NCBI RefSeq assembly: GCF_032854445.1
Contig: NC_088300.1
Location: forward strand, 53,540,984-53,604,983
Direction of reading: 5' to 3'
DNA length: 64,000 nt
From: Liolophura sinensis
Lineage: Eukaryota; Mollusca; Polyplacophora; Chitonida; Chitonidae
The position numbers and the translations under genes were made by a program. Below are positions 1-15,400 of this stretch, one piece after another. The notes under the pieces are model-generated. The model had not been told where the DNA came from, did no database searches, and saw nothing but the letters and a program-made list of their open reading frames with translations. Position 1 is the first letter of the stretch. Every line of letters begins with the position of its first letter.

Positions 1-307
1 TGATTAGTGCATATCCCATAGAATATTTGTTACTATTTTAGAATAAACCAAATAATTACAAAACATCAGCCTCGCCTCTATACACGTTACTCTTCAAAAT
101 CGGCAATAAAAAAGGAAACCATTACAATGCGGCCTGCTTCACAAACATTTCAAACTTTCTAATCATTTTCATACTATATTTGGTGCAGCTACGAGTCAAC
201 AATTTTAACTATTCTTGGTACATACCAAAAATTGGAATGGAATTGCACTAACTGAGATTCTGCCTAAATCTGTGGTATGGCCTCTTTACTGATCATCTGA
301 GGCTTAC

Positions 308-430
308 CTTGATGATCTCTGGTGTATCAAGCAAAGGCATCTTCCTCATGCCAAAATCATGAGGTATCAGCGTGTAAAACCGATTGGATGCATCCAGAAA
401 TTTGGTCTGTGACCCACCTTCCTCAATCAG
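308..430 (-). CDS. PARP1: PARP1 exon 20: helical domain, last exon in window
   Basis: Forty-one codons, [20 protein letters not shown] then [20 protein letters not shown]. The family motif [12 protein letters not shown] is exact. Donor AAG|GTAAGC. The 307 bases to its left are intron with nothing else recognised. Confidence 0.95.
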
Positions 431-3400
431 CTGGATAAAATGCAACCCTTTCAATATTAATTCTGACAAATTATGGCATTGTATGTTTAAAGTAACATAA
501 AACATTAAAAGAGTGATTGTTAAAAAGCACGAGTTTAATATGAACCACCAGGGAAAAAAACATGCCTCTGTGACATAGATTTAGGGTATATAAATATGGC
601 CGCCATACTAGTGAGAAGGGACACACACTGATGGGACTGTACAAATCACATATACTGATTGGACCATATAAATCACACATACTGATGGGACTGTATAAAT
701 CACATATACTTATGGGACTGTATAAATCACACATACTGATGTGACTGTACAAATCACACATACCGATAGGACTGTACTAATCACACATACTGATGGGACT
801 ATATAAATCACACATACTGATGGGACTGTATGTATCACACATACTGATGGGACTGTATAAATCACACATACTGATGTGACTGTACAAATCACACATACCG
901 ATAGGACTGTACTAATCACACATACCGATAGGACTGTACTAATCACACATACTGATGGGACTGTATGTATCACACATACTGATGGGACTGTATGTATCAC
1001 ACATACTGATGGGACTGTATGTATCACACATACTGATGGGACTGTATAAATCACACATACTGATGGGACTGTATAAATCACATATACTGATGGGACTGTA
1101 TAAATCACATACGGATGTGACTATAAATCACACATACTGATGTGACTGTACAAATCACACATACTGATGTGACTGTACAAATCACACATACCGATAAGAC
1201 TGTACTAATCACACATACTGATGTGACTGTATGTATCACACATACTGATGGGACTGTATGTATCACACATACTGATGGGACTGTATGTATCACACATACT
1301 GATGGGACTGTATGTATCACACATACTGATGGGACTGTATGTATCACACATACTGATGGGACTGTACAAATCACACATACTGATGAAACTACAAATCACA
1401 CATACTGATAGGATTGTATGATCACACATACTGATGGGACTGTATAAATCACACATACTGATGGGACTGTATAAATCACACATACTGATGGCAAAAAAAG
1501 TTTTATGACAAGCTGTTAAAATATTCAGAAAAACCCATGTAGATGATATGGCAGCAATACCATTGTAATCACTGACATTTTACCATTAGCCTTTATAACT
1601 ACAGTATTACGATTGTCTTTACCTTCTGTAACTCACTGAGAACTGAGTATGCAGACTCTATCTGGCGCTTTGACAGTTTTCCCAACGGCATTTTTTTAAG
1701 ATCAATCTGACGATTTAAATAAAAAAGACATTACATTTACAGTTTTTCAAATATCTGAATGTTAGAAGCGAGTAACAATACATTAACATGTGCACACACA
1801 ACCAACTCTGTGATCACGCTTTAGAAAGTACAACTAGCTATAGACTGAAATAACACTTTCTCACTCCTTCTCATATAAACAAAAATTAAGAACCAAGAAA
1901 CTTAATTTAAAAAAAAAAAAAACAGAAACAAAAAAAAAAATGTAAAAACCACAACTTGGACTGAATTTAGGTGTAATTTTTGTCATAATTGATCTTTCCA
2001 CTGTTTTGGAGTATATTTTTTATTTTTAATGCAATGTGTAATCTTCAGGATATATCTTACTTCAAACTCCTTCATAGCCTTCTTCATGCTCTCGATATCA
2101 AATATCATCTGCACCAAATCCTGGATGGCCTTGTCCAGCTTAGACTTGCTGGTGGAGAGATCTATCTTCAGATTTTCGTCATCCTAGGTCATTTAAGAAG
2201 ACAAAGTTTCATACAGTCACCACTTTTCTATCTGTACATGTGACATGGTATGTATTTATTTACTTGACTGCTGTTTAACTCCACCCTCAAGAAATTTTCA
2301 TGTCTATACAGGCAAATAGTGTTATAGGACAAGGACACCCGAGCGCCTTCCACAAATGGTTGACAACAAATGTTCGACACTTTAAAATCATCAACAAGGA
2401 AACTGTCAACCATTGTCAGCCAGGCCCCACTAATAGTCAGGGTGATAATATCTAGAAATTCAATGTCCGATGCCAGGGAGATGTACTTCACACCTTGCGC
2501 GAACAGTTTTTAATGTTGCACATTTAATACCAAGACTTGGTTCAACATATGTAGTGTAAAGACCACTACACAAAGGTATTCAAAATAGCTTAATCTATTA
2601 AACCTATATTTTAATGTTGCTATTAATCTATTAAACCTATATTTTAATGTTGCTATTAATCTACTAAACCTATATTTTAAGAAAATTGCTTGGGTGTATA
2701 CAGTAAATCACTCCCATCTGTGTTACAAATGACCCCCTAACTCCCATGGGATACACAACAGTATTAATTTGTTGGGAGAAACATCACAGGTACCTTTTCT
2801 CCCAGTTAAACAATTCTGCCATGATTGGTGGAAATTGTGCAAATCAAAAAAGAAGTATCAGACAAGAATAACCATCAACTGATATATGACATTTCTTTCC
2901 ACAGAAAGCTTTTAAATTAAACAATGTGGTGCTAAAGCTCATTTATTCATTACCTCATTCAAACACATTGGTAAAACTTACATCCCCATAATCTATCTCC
3001 AAAGGATAGAATTTGTTGGGATATTTGATGAATTCATGTCTGTTCTCCCACTCATTCCTTGTTTTCTCTGCATACAGCTGTTTGAAGGCATCAATAGCAT
3101 GTCTGGCATTACTGCATTTCTCCAGCCTGTTCCCACCAATAGTGGTGCCTACCCTGCCCCAAGCCTTGAACAGCCAACATCTGAAACAGTCAACAGTTTA
3201 TTGTCCGATAGCTTTATTTATTTATTTATTTATTTATTCCATTGTTGCTTAACACCATATTTAAGAGTTGTTCACTTACACATATAAAATGGCACTCAGT
3301 TTTATGGGCTGAGTAAATCGGAGTGCCCAAAGTGAAACACCAACATTTAGCAAGTTACATCTCTCAGTTATATATCATACGCCATTACTACATACAATTC

Positions 3401-6400
3401 AATACTCCATGGTCACAAACGTATTGTTATGCATATATCTGTACATACAAATATTTCAGGGGGAAAAAAAACCCTTTAAATTTTGTAAATTCTTTGCTCA
3501 CTTATAGCATGGTTGGCAGATTTGACCCCCAACATAAGCTTTATAATGAGGGAGCGGAATACTCCTTAACTTTTACAAGTTAGATGCTAGATAGGCTACA
3601 TGAGTGTTGTCACATCAATCACTGGCCCAATCTGTATCAAAACGTTATATCAATAAGGGATTGTCTCCATTCTTCAGGAGAGTCTTCTTAACACACTCTT
3701 TCCTACTGGTACACAAACAACACAGAAATCTGCTTACGCCTTAGAACTGTCGCTTTCAAGAGCCTGGATTTTGTAGTAAGAGTTAGTTCCTTTTGCAACA
3801 TCAACCAATCCTAACACAGCATTGTAAACCACACCTTTCTCATTGATCACATGGGCAGTCTCAGCCAATCCTATGGGAAGAAACAGAAATCAAAGTTGAC
3901 ATTGACAAGGCTGTTGACAAATCACTACAGTTCATTCCTGCCCTCTCTCTCACCCACTGACATAGAGGCTTTACCTACGACAACTTCATGTACATTACTT
4001 GTCAACAGAAACAAATACATTTATACACTTCTTTATATTTTAAAAGTCTCTCTGTATCAGGAATTTGATACCCTCACATTCATTTTTTGAATGCTAAACA
4101 TTCACGACTGACTAATGATTTTTGTGCTCAGATACATTCCACACATTTACATAAAATACTGGTTGATATGAAACTTTGAAGTCACCTTTGACTTTGACTG
4201 GCTTTTTTTTTCTGATTGTATATTTGAACATTCAAATGCGGTAGCTTATCCACGTTGGATTGACCAATCAAGGACCTCAAATTTTCTTATCACTGTGATA
4301 AGTTAGAATACTGATTTATAGACTTGAAGATCCTGATTCAATGATTGATTAAGTGAAGGAAACCAGAGTTCTCAGGGGACTGAAGGCCCTTAAGTAAGAG
4401 CATCCACTGATAGCCATACAGTGTACCTCAGCCCTCACACAGAATACATGGCAGATATGTCAGACTACAGTTTTCTACACCTAACTGACAGCCATACATG
4501 AGTCTGGGTCACACAGAATACATGGCAGATATGTCAGACTACAGTTTTCTACACCTCACTGACTGCCACACCTAAGTCTGGGTCACACAGAATACATGGC
4601 AGATATGTTAGACTACAGTTTTCTACACCTCACTGACAGCCACACCTAAGTCTGGGTCACACAGAGTACCTGGCAGATATGTCAGACTACAGTTTTCTAC
4701 ACCTCACTGACTGCCACACCTAAGTCTGGGTCACACAGAGTACATGGCAGATATGTCAGACTACAGTTTTCTACACCTCACTGACTGCCACACCTAAGTC
4801 TGGGTCACACAGAATACATGGCAGATATGTTAGACTACAGTTTTCTACACCTCACTGACTGCCACACCTAAGTCTAGGTCACACAGAGTACCTGGCAGAT
4901 ATGTCAGACTACAGTTTTCTACACCTCACTGACTGCCACACCTAAGTCTGGGTCACACAGAGTACCTGGCAGATATGTCAGACTACAGTTTTCTACACCT
5001 CACTGACAGCCACACCTAAGTCTAGGTCACACAGAGCACATGGCTCATATGTCAGACTACTGTTTTCTACACCTCACTGACTGCCATACTTGAGTCTGGG
5101 TCACACAGAGCACATGGCTCATATGTCAGACTACACCTCACTGACTGCCATATCTGAGTCTGGGATGCACAGAGGATATGACAGATATGTTAGACTTCAG
5201 TTTTCTACACCTCACTGACTGCCACACCTAAGTCTGGGTCACACAGAGTACCTGGCAGATATGTTAGACTACAGTTTTCTACACCTCACTGACTGCCACA
5301 CCTAAGTCTGGGTCACACAAAGCACATGGCTCATATGTCAGACTACAGTTTTCTACACCTCACTGACTGCCACACCTAAGTCTAGGTCACACAGAGTACC
5401 TGGCAGATATGTTAGACTACAGTTTTCTAGACCTTACTGACTGCCACACTTAAGTCTGGGTCACACAGAGCACATGGCTCATATGTCAGACTACTGTTTT
5501 CTACACCTCACTGACTGCCATTCCTGAGTCTGAGTCACACAGAGCACATGGCTCATATGTCAGACTACTGTTTTTCTACACCTCACTGACTGCCACACCT
5601 AAGTCTGGGTCACACAGAGTACCTGGCAGATATGTTAGACTTCAGTTTTCTACACCTCACTGACTGCCATACCTGAGTCTGGGTCACATAGAGCACATGG
5701 CTCATATGTCAGACTACTGTTTTCTACACCTCACTGACAGCCATTCCCGAGTCTGGGTCACATAGAGGACATAGCAGATATGTCAGACTACAGTTTTCTA
5801 CACCTCACTGACTGCCATACCTGAGTCTGGATAGCACAGGATGTCAGGCTACTGTTTTCTACACCTCACTGACAGCCATACCCGAGTCTGGGTCACACAG
5901 AGGACATAGCAGATATGTCAGACTACAGTTTTCTACACCTCACTGACTGCCATACCCGAGTCTGGGTCCACGGCTGCTCCTCCCTTCACCATCATCTTCA
6001 GCTTATCAGGAACACTCTTTGTGAACATAGCCTCTGAAACAACACGACAGTAGATTAGTGCTGTTCATGCATACCTCGACCATCATCTCAACAACCCCAC
6101 ATCAATCCATCAATCACACCCACCCATCCATCCAAACATCAATATCCCACTCAACAACCAATATCACACCCACCCATTCAAACCACACCCACCAATTAAT
6201 ACCACAACCACCCACATAAACCCCACACAAACCAAACACCTTTCAAAATGTCCCTACCCATCATTCATCTCAGGAATCCAGTGTTTAAGACAGTCCAGTG
6301 TTGTGTTGTTTAAACAGAGCTGATCACTGTTCTAAATCCAGTGTTTAAGGCAGTTGTTCAAAGTTGAGATGACTGCTCTGAATCCAGTGTTTAAGACTGT

Positions 6401-9400
6401 CGTCCAAAGATGACGATTGCCCTGCCTCCATGCACATATTCATAACGGCAAGTATTCTGGCACAAGCAAAACAAGTAAAGAAGAAGCAAAACAACTGTTT
6501 TTTTTTCATGTTCATGTTTTTTTCCTGGAAGCTCATTTTTTCCAGCACGACACGATACTGAAAAAATATTCAGTTGCACTTGAAAGATTGCTGAGCTCTG
6601 TGATATGATATATTGAGAAACATGTTCGGTAAAAGCACGCTCTGACATCCTCTGGTCAATAATATCCATTCGGTGTGCAATCAGTTCATCACTCTCCTGT
6701 GGATCCATGCACTAGAGTGTGGTCTTCCGTCACAATACCACAGATATACAACTAATGCAGTTTACAACAACAGCATTATGCATTTCTAACATGCAATTTC
6801 ATTGGTTTATTTATTTTTGTTGACCAATGTTATTACCAGTAGTATGTGTGAGAATTACCTCAGCTTTCACAGTGGGGTATCATCTCCACATGTGACCTGC
6901 AATTAAATCCCTGTCTTTATTCACTTATGGAAGAAATTGAAAGAAGCAGTTATCGCTTAGTTCAGTAACAGGTACCAACCAGTGGCGATGTTTAATCCTG
7001 AGCAGCGAGCAGTTTTTACCATGCATTTAGCACTGACTGCTGTCATCATCCTTGATCACTAGACGCCAAATGTACAAGAAAGGGCATTTACTGAAATCAT
7101 ACAATTCTCGATGGACACTTCCATTCCCTGGCAAATCTCACACTACATAGTGTAGACTTTCAAACAACAAGATGCTGAGAAAACAAATGCAGTTTATTAA
7201 TGGCATGCAAGCACTAAAAACATGATCACAATAGAAACGCTTCACATTTGAAAAGTAGTCACTGTCTGATGTGCACAGACTTCAGAACAGTCGAGAAAAC
7301 AGCCGCGACTTTGTTTCGTTTTTGCACACTGGATGTCCACTTATTTCTGATCTCTACTGTACGTCATTCTTGTCCAAAGATAATATAGCCGCTGTTTTGA
7401 TTTGTCCAGCCCGTATCTGTCCACAGAGAGAGCTTGTTACTCTGTAGTCACCAAAGGCGGAGATTAATGTAGGAAGTCCAAAGTGTTCAATGACAGAGAC
7501 TTAACTGTCACCAGAGTATCAACTTCCAAAGACCTCATAAAAATGTATACAAACTCCAAATCCTGTACTTTGGAGTTTATCACATTCCCACTACAAACTT
7601 TAAATGTCATATCTAGAAGTATATACAACATCCACCAATCCACACCACATCCATCCATACCAAACCCACCCATCCATCCACACCACATCCATCCATACCA
7701 CACCCACCCATCCACACACCACATCCATCCATACCAAACCCACCCATCCATCCACACCATATCCATCCATACCACACCCACCTATCCACACCACATCCAT
7801 CCATACCAAACCCACCCATCCACACACCACATCCATCCATACCAAACCCACCCATCCATCTACACCACATCCATCCATACCACACCCACCTACCCACACC
7901 ACATCCATCCATACCAAACCCACCCACCCATGCATACCACATCCATGCATCCATACCACATCCATCCATCCACCCCAAATCCATCGATCCATACCAAACC
8001 CATGCATCCATACCACACCCACCTATCCATTCCACGCCCATCCAGTATTTAAGACAGTTCTTCAGAGCTGACCACTACTCTGAATCTAGTGTTATGTTGT
8101 TCTAACAGAGCTGACCATTGTTCTGAATCCAGTGTTATGTTGTTATTTTGGTCAAGCAGAGCTGACCATTGTTATGAATCCAGTGTTATGTTGTTCAAAG
8201 AGAGATGACCACTACCCCTGAATCCAGTGTTTTGTTGTGCAAACAGTGCTGACTACTGTTCTGAATCCAGTGTTATGTTGTGCAAACAGAGCTGACCACT
8301 GCTCTGGATCCAGTGTTATGTTGTTCGAACAGAGCCGACCACTACTCTGGATCCAGTGTTATGTTGTTCTAACAGAGTTGACCATTGTTCTGAATCCAGT
8401 GTTATGTTGTTCAAACAGAGCTGGCCACTGTTCTGAATCCAGTGTTATGTCGTTCAAACAGAGCTGACCATTGTTCTGAATCCAGTTTTATGTTGTGCAA
8501 ACAGAGCTGACCACTGCTCTGGATCCAGTGTTATGTTGTTCGAACAGAGCAGACCACTATTCTGAATTCAGTGTTATGTTGTTCTAACAGAGCTGACCAT
8601 TGTTCTGAATCCAGTGTTATGTTGTTCTAACAGAGCTGACCACTGTTCTGAATCCAGTGTTATGTTGTTCTAACAGAGCTGACCACTGCCCCTGAATCCA
8701 GTGTTTTGTTGTTCAAACAAAGCCGACCACTACTCTGAATCCAGTGTTTTGCTGTTCAAACAGAGCACTGTTCTGAATCCAGTGTTATGTTGTTCAAACA
8801 GAGCTGACCACTGCTCTGAATCCAGTGTTCACAACAGTCATTCCAACAGATCTAACACTTGCTATGATTCCAGTGTTTAAGATACTCATTCAAAATGACT
8901 GCTTGCATGCATTCTCTATTCAAGACAACTATTACGTCTATAAACTGTTTGCACATATTCAGGCCAGCCAATATTTTTCATGAACAGTGTAGTTTACTTC
9001 TGTCTAAAGATAACATCGCCCCTTATTGTGATTTGTCCAGCCTGTATCTGTCAACAGAGTGAGCTTGTTACCCTGCAGTCATCAAAGACGGATGTTAATA
9101 TAGGAAGTCCAAAGTGTCCAATGACAGAAACTTAACTGTCACCAGAGTATCAACTTCCACAGAATTCATAACAACGTATTCAAACTCCAAATCCTGTACT
9201 TAAGTCCTGACCACATTCTCACTTCAATCTTTATTGCTCACATCTAGAAATATCGCTTCCTAACTTGTTCAACTTCCTTTAAGATTTGTTACATAAAATC
9301 AGGCTAATAATACTTTACAGGAAAGAAACCTTCCAAGTTCTACAGTTTCTATCTTGGCAATATATTCTTCAAAAAAAATATCTAAGATACAGTAACATGA

Positions 9401-12400
9401 AGGAGAAGGTCTTACCATCCCTCTTAATGGTTGCTTCTGATTTGCCAGAGCTTTTCTTTGAGGTTGATGGCTCTGAAATTCTTCTTAATGGCTAAAATAA
9501 GAACAAACAGGCAATTGGATTAACACTGCATTATTCTTGCAGTGTAGTGTCCATTATCATTACACAGAACATGGTACATGTAATACCGCATGTTTCTCTG
9601 TGATTAATGAACTGTATGGAACAGAAAACTCTGTGACTATCCAGCCCTTGAGGTACTACACAGCTGCTGCAGATAACTGCCTGGTAATTACACAACTGTG
9701 CATACTGGATAATTCTCCCTCTCATTCAAACATCTCCGGAGATGTGTAGGATGAGAGGAAATCTTAGAGCATACAAGGCCAAGGACATTCATCATGCGGT
9801 AAGAAGAGCCCGGGGAAAACCCATGAGCATCCGCAGCTTGCTGTACACATACATGTAACCAAAAGCTTTCAACATTATTTTCTAAAACTTCTGATCATTA
9901 AACATTACTGAGATTCTCCCAGTTTTCAAAAGATCTTAGGTACAGATTTTTGGAAATCTGAAGTTCAGCCAAACACTGACTGCTGACATTACATAAATCT
10001 ACCCCTAATTACAGCATGTACTCATGTTAGTTAATGTCATTTCACAGCATTCAAACACAGTTTACCTTTAATACCAGTTTACCTTTAATAGTATAATAAT
10101 GGCCCCTAAAAGTCCCCTAACACTGTCCAAATGGCAACTTCATGTAAATGGAATATGGCTAGGTTTGCAAACTGCAAGAAAATTGTTATTTTCCCAGTCT
10201 AGAGAGAATTATACTCTCAAAATTTCACAAACTTAAAACTATCTGTGCATGTGAAATATCTGGGTATTTTGGGTATATCTGCCATGTCAGCATTGGTAAG
10301 ACTTACATCTGAACCCCAGCTACAAAGGTTACGCTGTTGTATCATGAGCGCAGCACCACCTTTACGACAAGCCTCCAAAAAGCCCTCATCCACCACCTGA
10401 ACATCTGCTTTCTTGGCATCTTTTATACCTTTTGAGTTCTTCTCAACTTCCGCTGCAAGAGAAAAAGAAAACCACTAACTACTCTAACTCTTAAACCTTC
10501 TCGCATTTTGGCAAGGTATTTATTCAAGCACATTCTGAGACTATTATTCTGTGCAGACTGATAAAATTATACTTTTTGTGAAGTCCTGAAATTCCTCATC
10601 CCACCCAAAATAGTTTGTCTCTGAACACAAAAAAAAATTGTTCATACCTCTCACTGAAAGTTGCTCTTTCATACACAAAAAGGTTGAGGAATTAGGGTAC
10701 CTGTTTATGATATAGCTGTGGCAAATGTTTTTTTTTTCTTTTTTTTGTTTTCTTTTTCTACATAAAAAGAAATATTTAAACTTCAACACAAAGATTTGGG
10801 AAAATATAATCATCCAAGATAAACACTGCAGCCACAGAGTGATGTCCCTTTGCACATTACATTATTGCTTTACAGCAAGTTGCACGTATGCTCAACCTGT
10901 CAATTTTAACATGGAATGGTGTATAGAATATTTATGGCTAATTCAACTCAATTAGATTAATTTTCTGAATAATGGATGGGTCTGGGTGCCTGTTTTGTTG
11001 CCAAAATAATGAAACTGTGCCAGTATTTTCATATACACAAAAATACTGTTGTAGGTACAATGCCCTAATGTACTGAAAGCTGCAAACATCATTTGACATA
11101 AGGATGTCATTGTGTTGTCTATCAAAAACTGCATATTGGGATGTTGTTGTTGGAACTGTCCACTAACTCAAAAACATAAAATACAGTTCATTGAAACCTG
11201 TCAATTACACCTTAACAGTTTAGTGATTAGAAGGAATTTGGAGAAAAAAACACCTGGTAACTTCATTTCAGAATTCAATTTCAAAACAAAAACCCCTTAA
11301 TGATACAATGCACATCACTGCATACACTCCTTCCATGTCTCCATCTTAATAACATATGCTGTGAATACCTTTTGTGCTGATACAAGCTGCCAGGGTGCCG
11401 TCCACTTTACTAACTACATCCCCACCCAGGGAGGAGATCTCTTTGGTCAGCGCTGTCTTGGACTTGACAGTTTTTCCGATCAAAGCAAACTTCATTCCCT
11501 CCAGAGGACGGAGAGATCTGAAAGTAGAGAAAATGGTTGACTGGCATTAACACGTTTTTGGCTGTTTAGCATCAAATGTTTTCTCCATTTCCTAGAATTC
11601 AGTCTGACAACACCTACTTATCCATTTCCTCGGATTCAGCCTCACAACTTCCCATTCCCTATTTTCTGGGATTGAGCTCGACAACACTTATCCATTTACT
11701 GGGACTCTGCCTCACAAAACCTACACATATTTACCTATTTCCTGGGATTCAGCCTCACAACACCCACTTATCCATTTCCTGGGACTCTGCCTCACAAAAC
11801 CTACACGTACTTACCCATTTTCTGGGATTCAGTCTCACAACACCCACTTATCCATTTCCTGGGATTCAGCCTCACAAAACCTACACGTACTTACCTATTT
11901 CCTGGGATTCAGCCTCACAACACCCACTTATCCATTTACTGGGACTGCCTCACAAAACCTACACGTACTTACCTATTTCCTGGGATTCAGCCTCACAACA
12001 CCTACTTATCCATTTCCTGGGATTCAGCCTCACAAAACCTACACGTACTTACCTGTTTCCTGGGATTCAGCCTCACAACACCCACTTATCCATTTCCTGG
12101 GACTCTGCCTCACAAAACCTACACGTACTTACCTATTTCCTGGGATTCAGCCTCACAACACCCACTTATCCATTTACTGGGACTCTGCCTCACAAAACCT
12201 ACACATACTTATCCATTTCCTGGGATTCAGCCTCACAACACCTACTTATCCATTTCCTGGGATTCAGCTTCACAACACCCACTTATCCATTTCCTGGGAC
12301 TCTGCCTCACAAAACCTACACATAATTATCCATTTCCTGGGATTCCGCCTCACAACACCTATATGTACTTACCCATTTCCTGAACCCTGAGAAGAACTAA

Positions 12401-15400
12401 CAGGGCCATCAGTCAGGTCAAGTGTAACCGTGGGAAACACTCGCTCACGTTTCACATATTTGTACTTCTTCCTGAAAAAAAAATTACACATTTTTTTTTC
12501 ATACCATTTTTCTTAATGAACAATAAGGTTTGGATAAGAAGTACTGTGAATGACTTAAAATTTCATCCAAGATACCTTTTTGTTAGAGAAACTTTTTTCC
12601 AGTATTATATTAGCTGACCTTCCAAACAAACCTCCAAAAGCCTTTAGAAGATCAATCATACTCTCCAAATCTGGTAAATTAAGAAACTTTGTCATAGACA
12701 GAATTTTATGCCATTTACCAGATGCACAAGAGATCACTATGCTGAAAATCTGTCATAAAATACTCACAAAAATGGAACATCATGATACTCAGATGGGACT
12801 TTGAAGGGTTTCCTTTTTGGCGTTTTGGTTTGGTGCACGCATTTGGTCCAGCTCGTGATATTTCCAGTACACCTGTAGCCTGTGGTGCTAAAACAGATAC
12901 ATAATGACTTCTTTCAATGGCATTAAAAAGCTGATAAAAGCTTTAGTTCAGCGAGCAACCTTTTGGAATAAATACTGTTATCAATTTATGCTATTATATC
13001 AACTACACAGCTTTCTATTTAATGTCAACTGTTAACCTCTTGCAGGTTTCATCTATTGATCATATGTTGAAATCAACAACTTAGCCTTCTCTTTAATACC
13101 CACAGCTGTCACTAATTGATCATCATGCCTGACAACAGTATTACCATTATTCCTCAACCTTTTCCCCTATGAAAGAGTAACTTTCAGTGCAAGTTATACA
13201 CCTTTAAAACTTGATTTGAAGACAGAACTACATTTGTTTCCTCGGCCAATTTCTGGGATTCACAAAAATAATTATTTTATCAATCTACACAAAATAATGT
13301 CCTACGAATATGTTTATATAAAACACATTGAAAACATGTGAAAAGGTTGAAGAATTACAGGAGTGTGACCGTTCACTGAATAAACAGAAGTTGTGATCCA
13401 GAGACTAATTACTATGGTGAGGAGAGTTTAGATCATAAATCTGGCTCTAGGATCACAAGACTATTGTAAGCTGTATTGGTATAAACCCTCCTGTGCATTT
13501 ATATTAGAACCCCAAAAATTGCTTGAAGACAGGAGCCCTATTTCTTCAATCTTTTCAAACACCTCCAATATTCAGAAACATTCTGAGAGAACTATGGGGT
13601 GCAGAGAAATAATTTGCACAGCTTTGTGAAACTTGCATCTTTCAAGACACAAACAAATTATGTTTATAAGTCATCTTCATAATAATTGCATGCATAAATT
13701 TCACTGAAAAAAACTGCTTTAATGGTTGAAAAGGTTGAAGATTTACAGTATGTCTAATCTGCCCAAGCATATGTCATTGTAATCCAGTACGGTCATTCAC
13801 TGGGTGTGGGCTGACCAACACTCCTGAAAAGGTTCTACCCTCATGTCATTATTAGAGATTTGGATAGTCCTTATCCTTTTGATTAGCCAGAATAGAGGGA
13901 AAAAAATCCTGCCCAGCATACCCTGCCTTCTCCGATAGGATCATCATTCAAGTTACACCCAATTACAGTACAGCTCAGGATGAAAGTTAACCGTGTACCG
14001 CTCGTAGCAGCGCTCCGATATACTTAATAACATTCTACTAACGTGTGACAAAGCCTCTACTAAGCTGTGTTGAAGATGTCCCGAGGCACACAGGATTACT
14101 GTGGGTGTGAATATAGTCCTGCTTACTGACTAGTCCTAGTTAGTTTCCAAATGAAGGTATAGTCCCCGTGCATTCAGCAAGGTGAACATATACTAGATGG
14201 GAAAAGCCGAAAGTTTATCTTGCAATATCAGGGATGAAGACAGGGTCTGGTTGTGTCCATCAAATGCACTCTTCTAGGAAACCAAATGGATAAAAATTAC
14301 AGGAAATCAAATCAGATTTTTGTATTACTTTTGTCATCTGACGTAACTGTTTTAATATATGACAATAAGTAAGCCCAAAATAACGGGAACGTATCATTCA
14401 ATGTCCATTTTTCGTCACTTCAAGATTTATTCCAATTTTTCCTTCTAAAAAAAGTTGACTGTTGGTTGTTCATTGGTGATTTTAACAGGAACAGCCTTTA
14501 ATCTATATGCTACGACAACAGGGGTATTTATTTCCAGTAATAAGTCTATATTTGGCCCACTATTTCGTGGCAAATTCAGTCTGGGCTGCATAGGCTTTTG
14601 TACCAGTTTAAATCCAGCCCCTGCCAGTAGTTAGTAAGGATGTTATTACCCACAGTGGTAATCTTGTAGTTGTTTTTTTATCTTTTATTTTTTTTTTTTT
14701 CTCTGTATGAAATGCAAAGATCCAGGTTCAAGACTGGGTGGTGGCATGCCAAAGATCATACATGTTCATGCAATTATATTAATTGTGAAGTATATTTCTA
14801 CAGTGGAAAAAAAAATTTCAGTGTGATATTTACTTGTTAAATGTTTACTTAAAGTTGACCCCCCCAAAAATGTTTAAACCCCAAGCACACACTCACTCAA
14901 AAAAAATGACTCGCGAAACAACAGTTACATCTTGTCACATTCCCAGAAAACGTAATAACATTTAAAAGTTATCTTGATACAAGCGATATCACTTATGTAG
15001 GACTTTCAAAAAATATTCGTCCTATGCACTGCTTTATTTTTCTTCTGTTAAAGTGTTGTAGCTAGTCATACAATGCAATACAGTTTTCCTGTATCACAAT
15101 ATATCACAATACGACTTTAGGGGCAATACCCACCCCTAGTTAATACAGAGGTACTTATTTTTTGTTTTGGCTTAAAGGCTTGTTCAGAGAACCCTTCAGT
15201 CTCACAAATGTTGCTCTAATGAAAAAAATTTCAGCAATTATTATGTACAAATTAGTCAAAACTTGCACCCCTGATATTGTCTGTCAGGTTGCCAGAAATG
15301 GCTGAGAATGCATCTCCAGCAATCTAGACCCCCGGAGCTTCCGGGGCCTGGGCGGCCCCTTGACCTCTCCTATTTTTTTTTTTTATAGGAAATCAAATAA

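Noticed and set aside
710-1483. Several ORFs such as repeated CVIHTVPSV
   Set aside because: Translation of the 27-bp minisatellite, whose period is a multiple of three.
7483-8071. Overlapping ORFs of 105-189 codons on both strands rich in His/Pro/Thr or Trp/Met/Gly
   Set aside because: Produced by the CATCC/ACACC simple array; low-complexity in every frame and inside a PARP1 intron.
11576-12325. Unbroken 249-codon plus-strand ORF
   Set aside because: It is the reverse side of the intron 11 array; repeated near-identical units avoid stops by chance. No start context, splice support or non-repetitive sequence.
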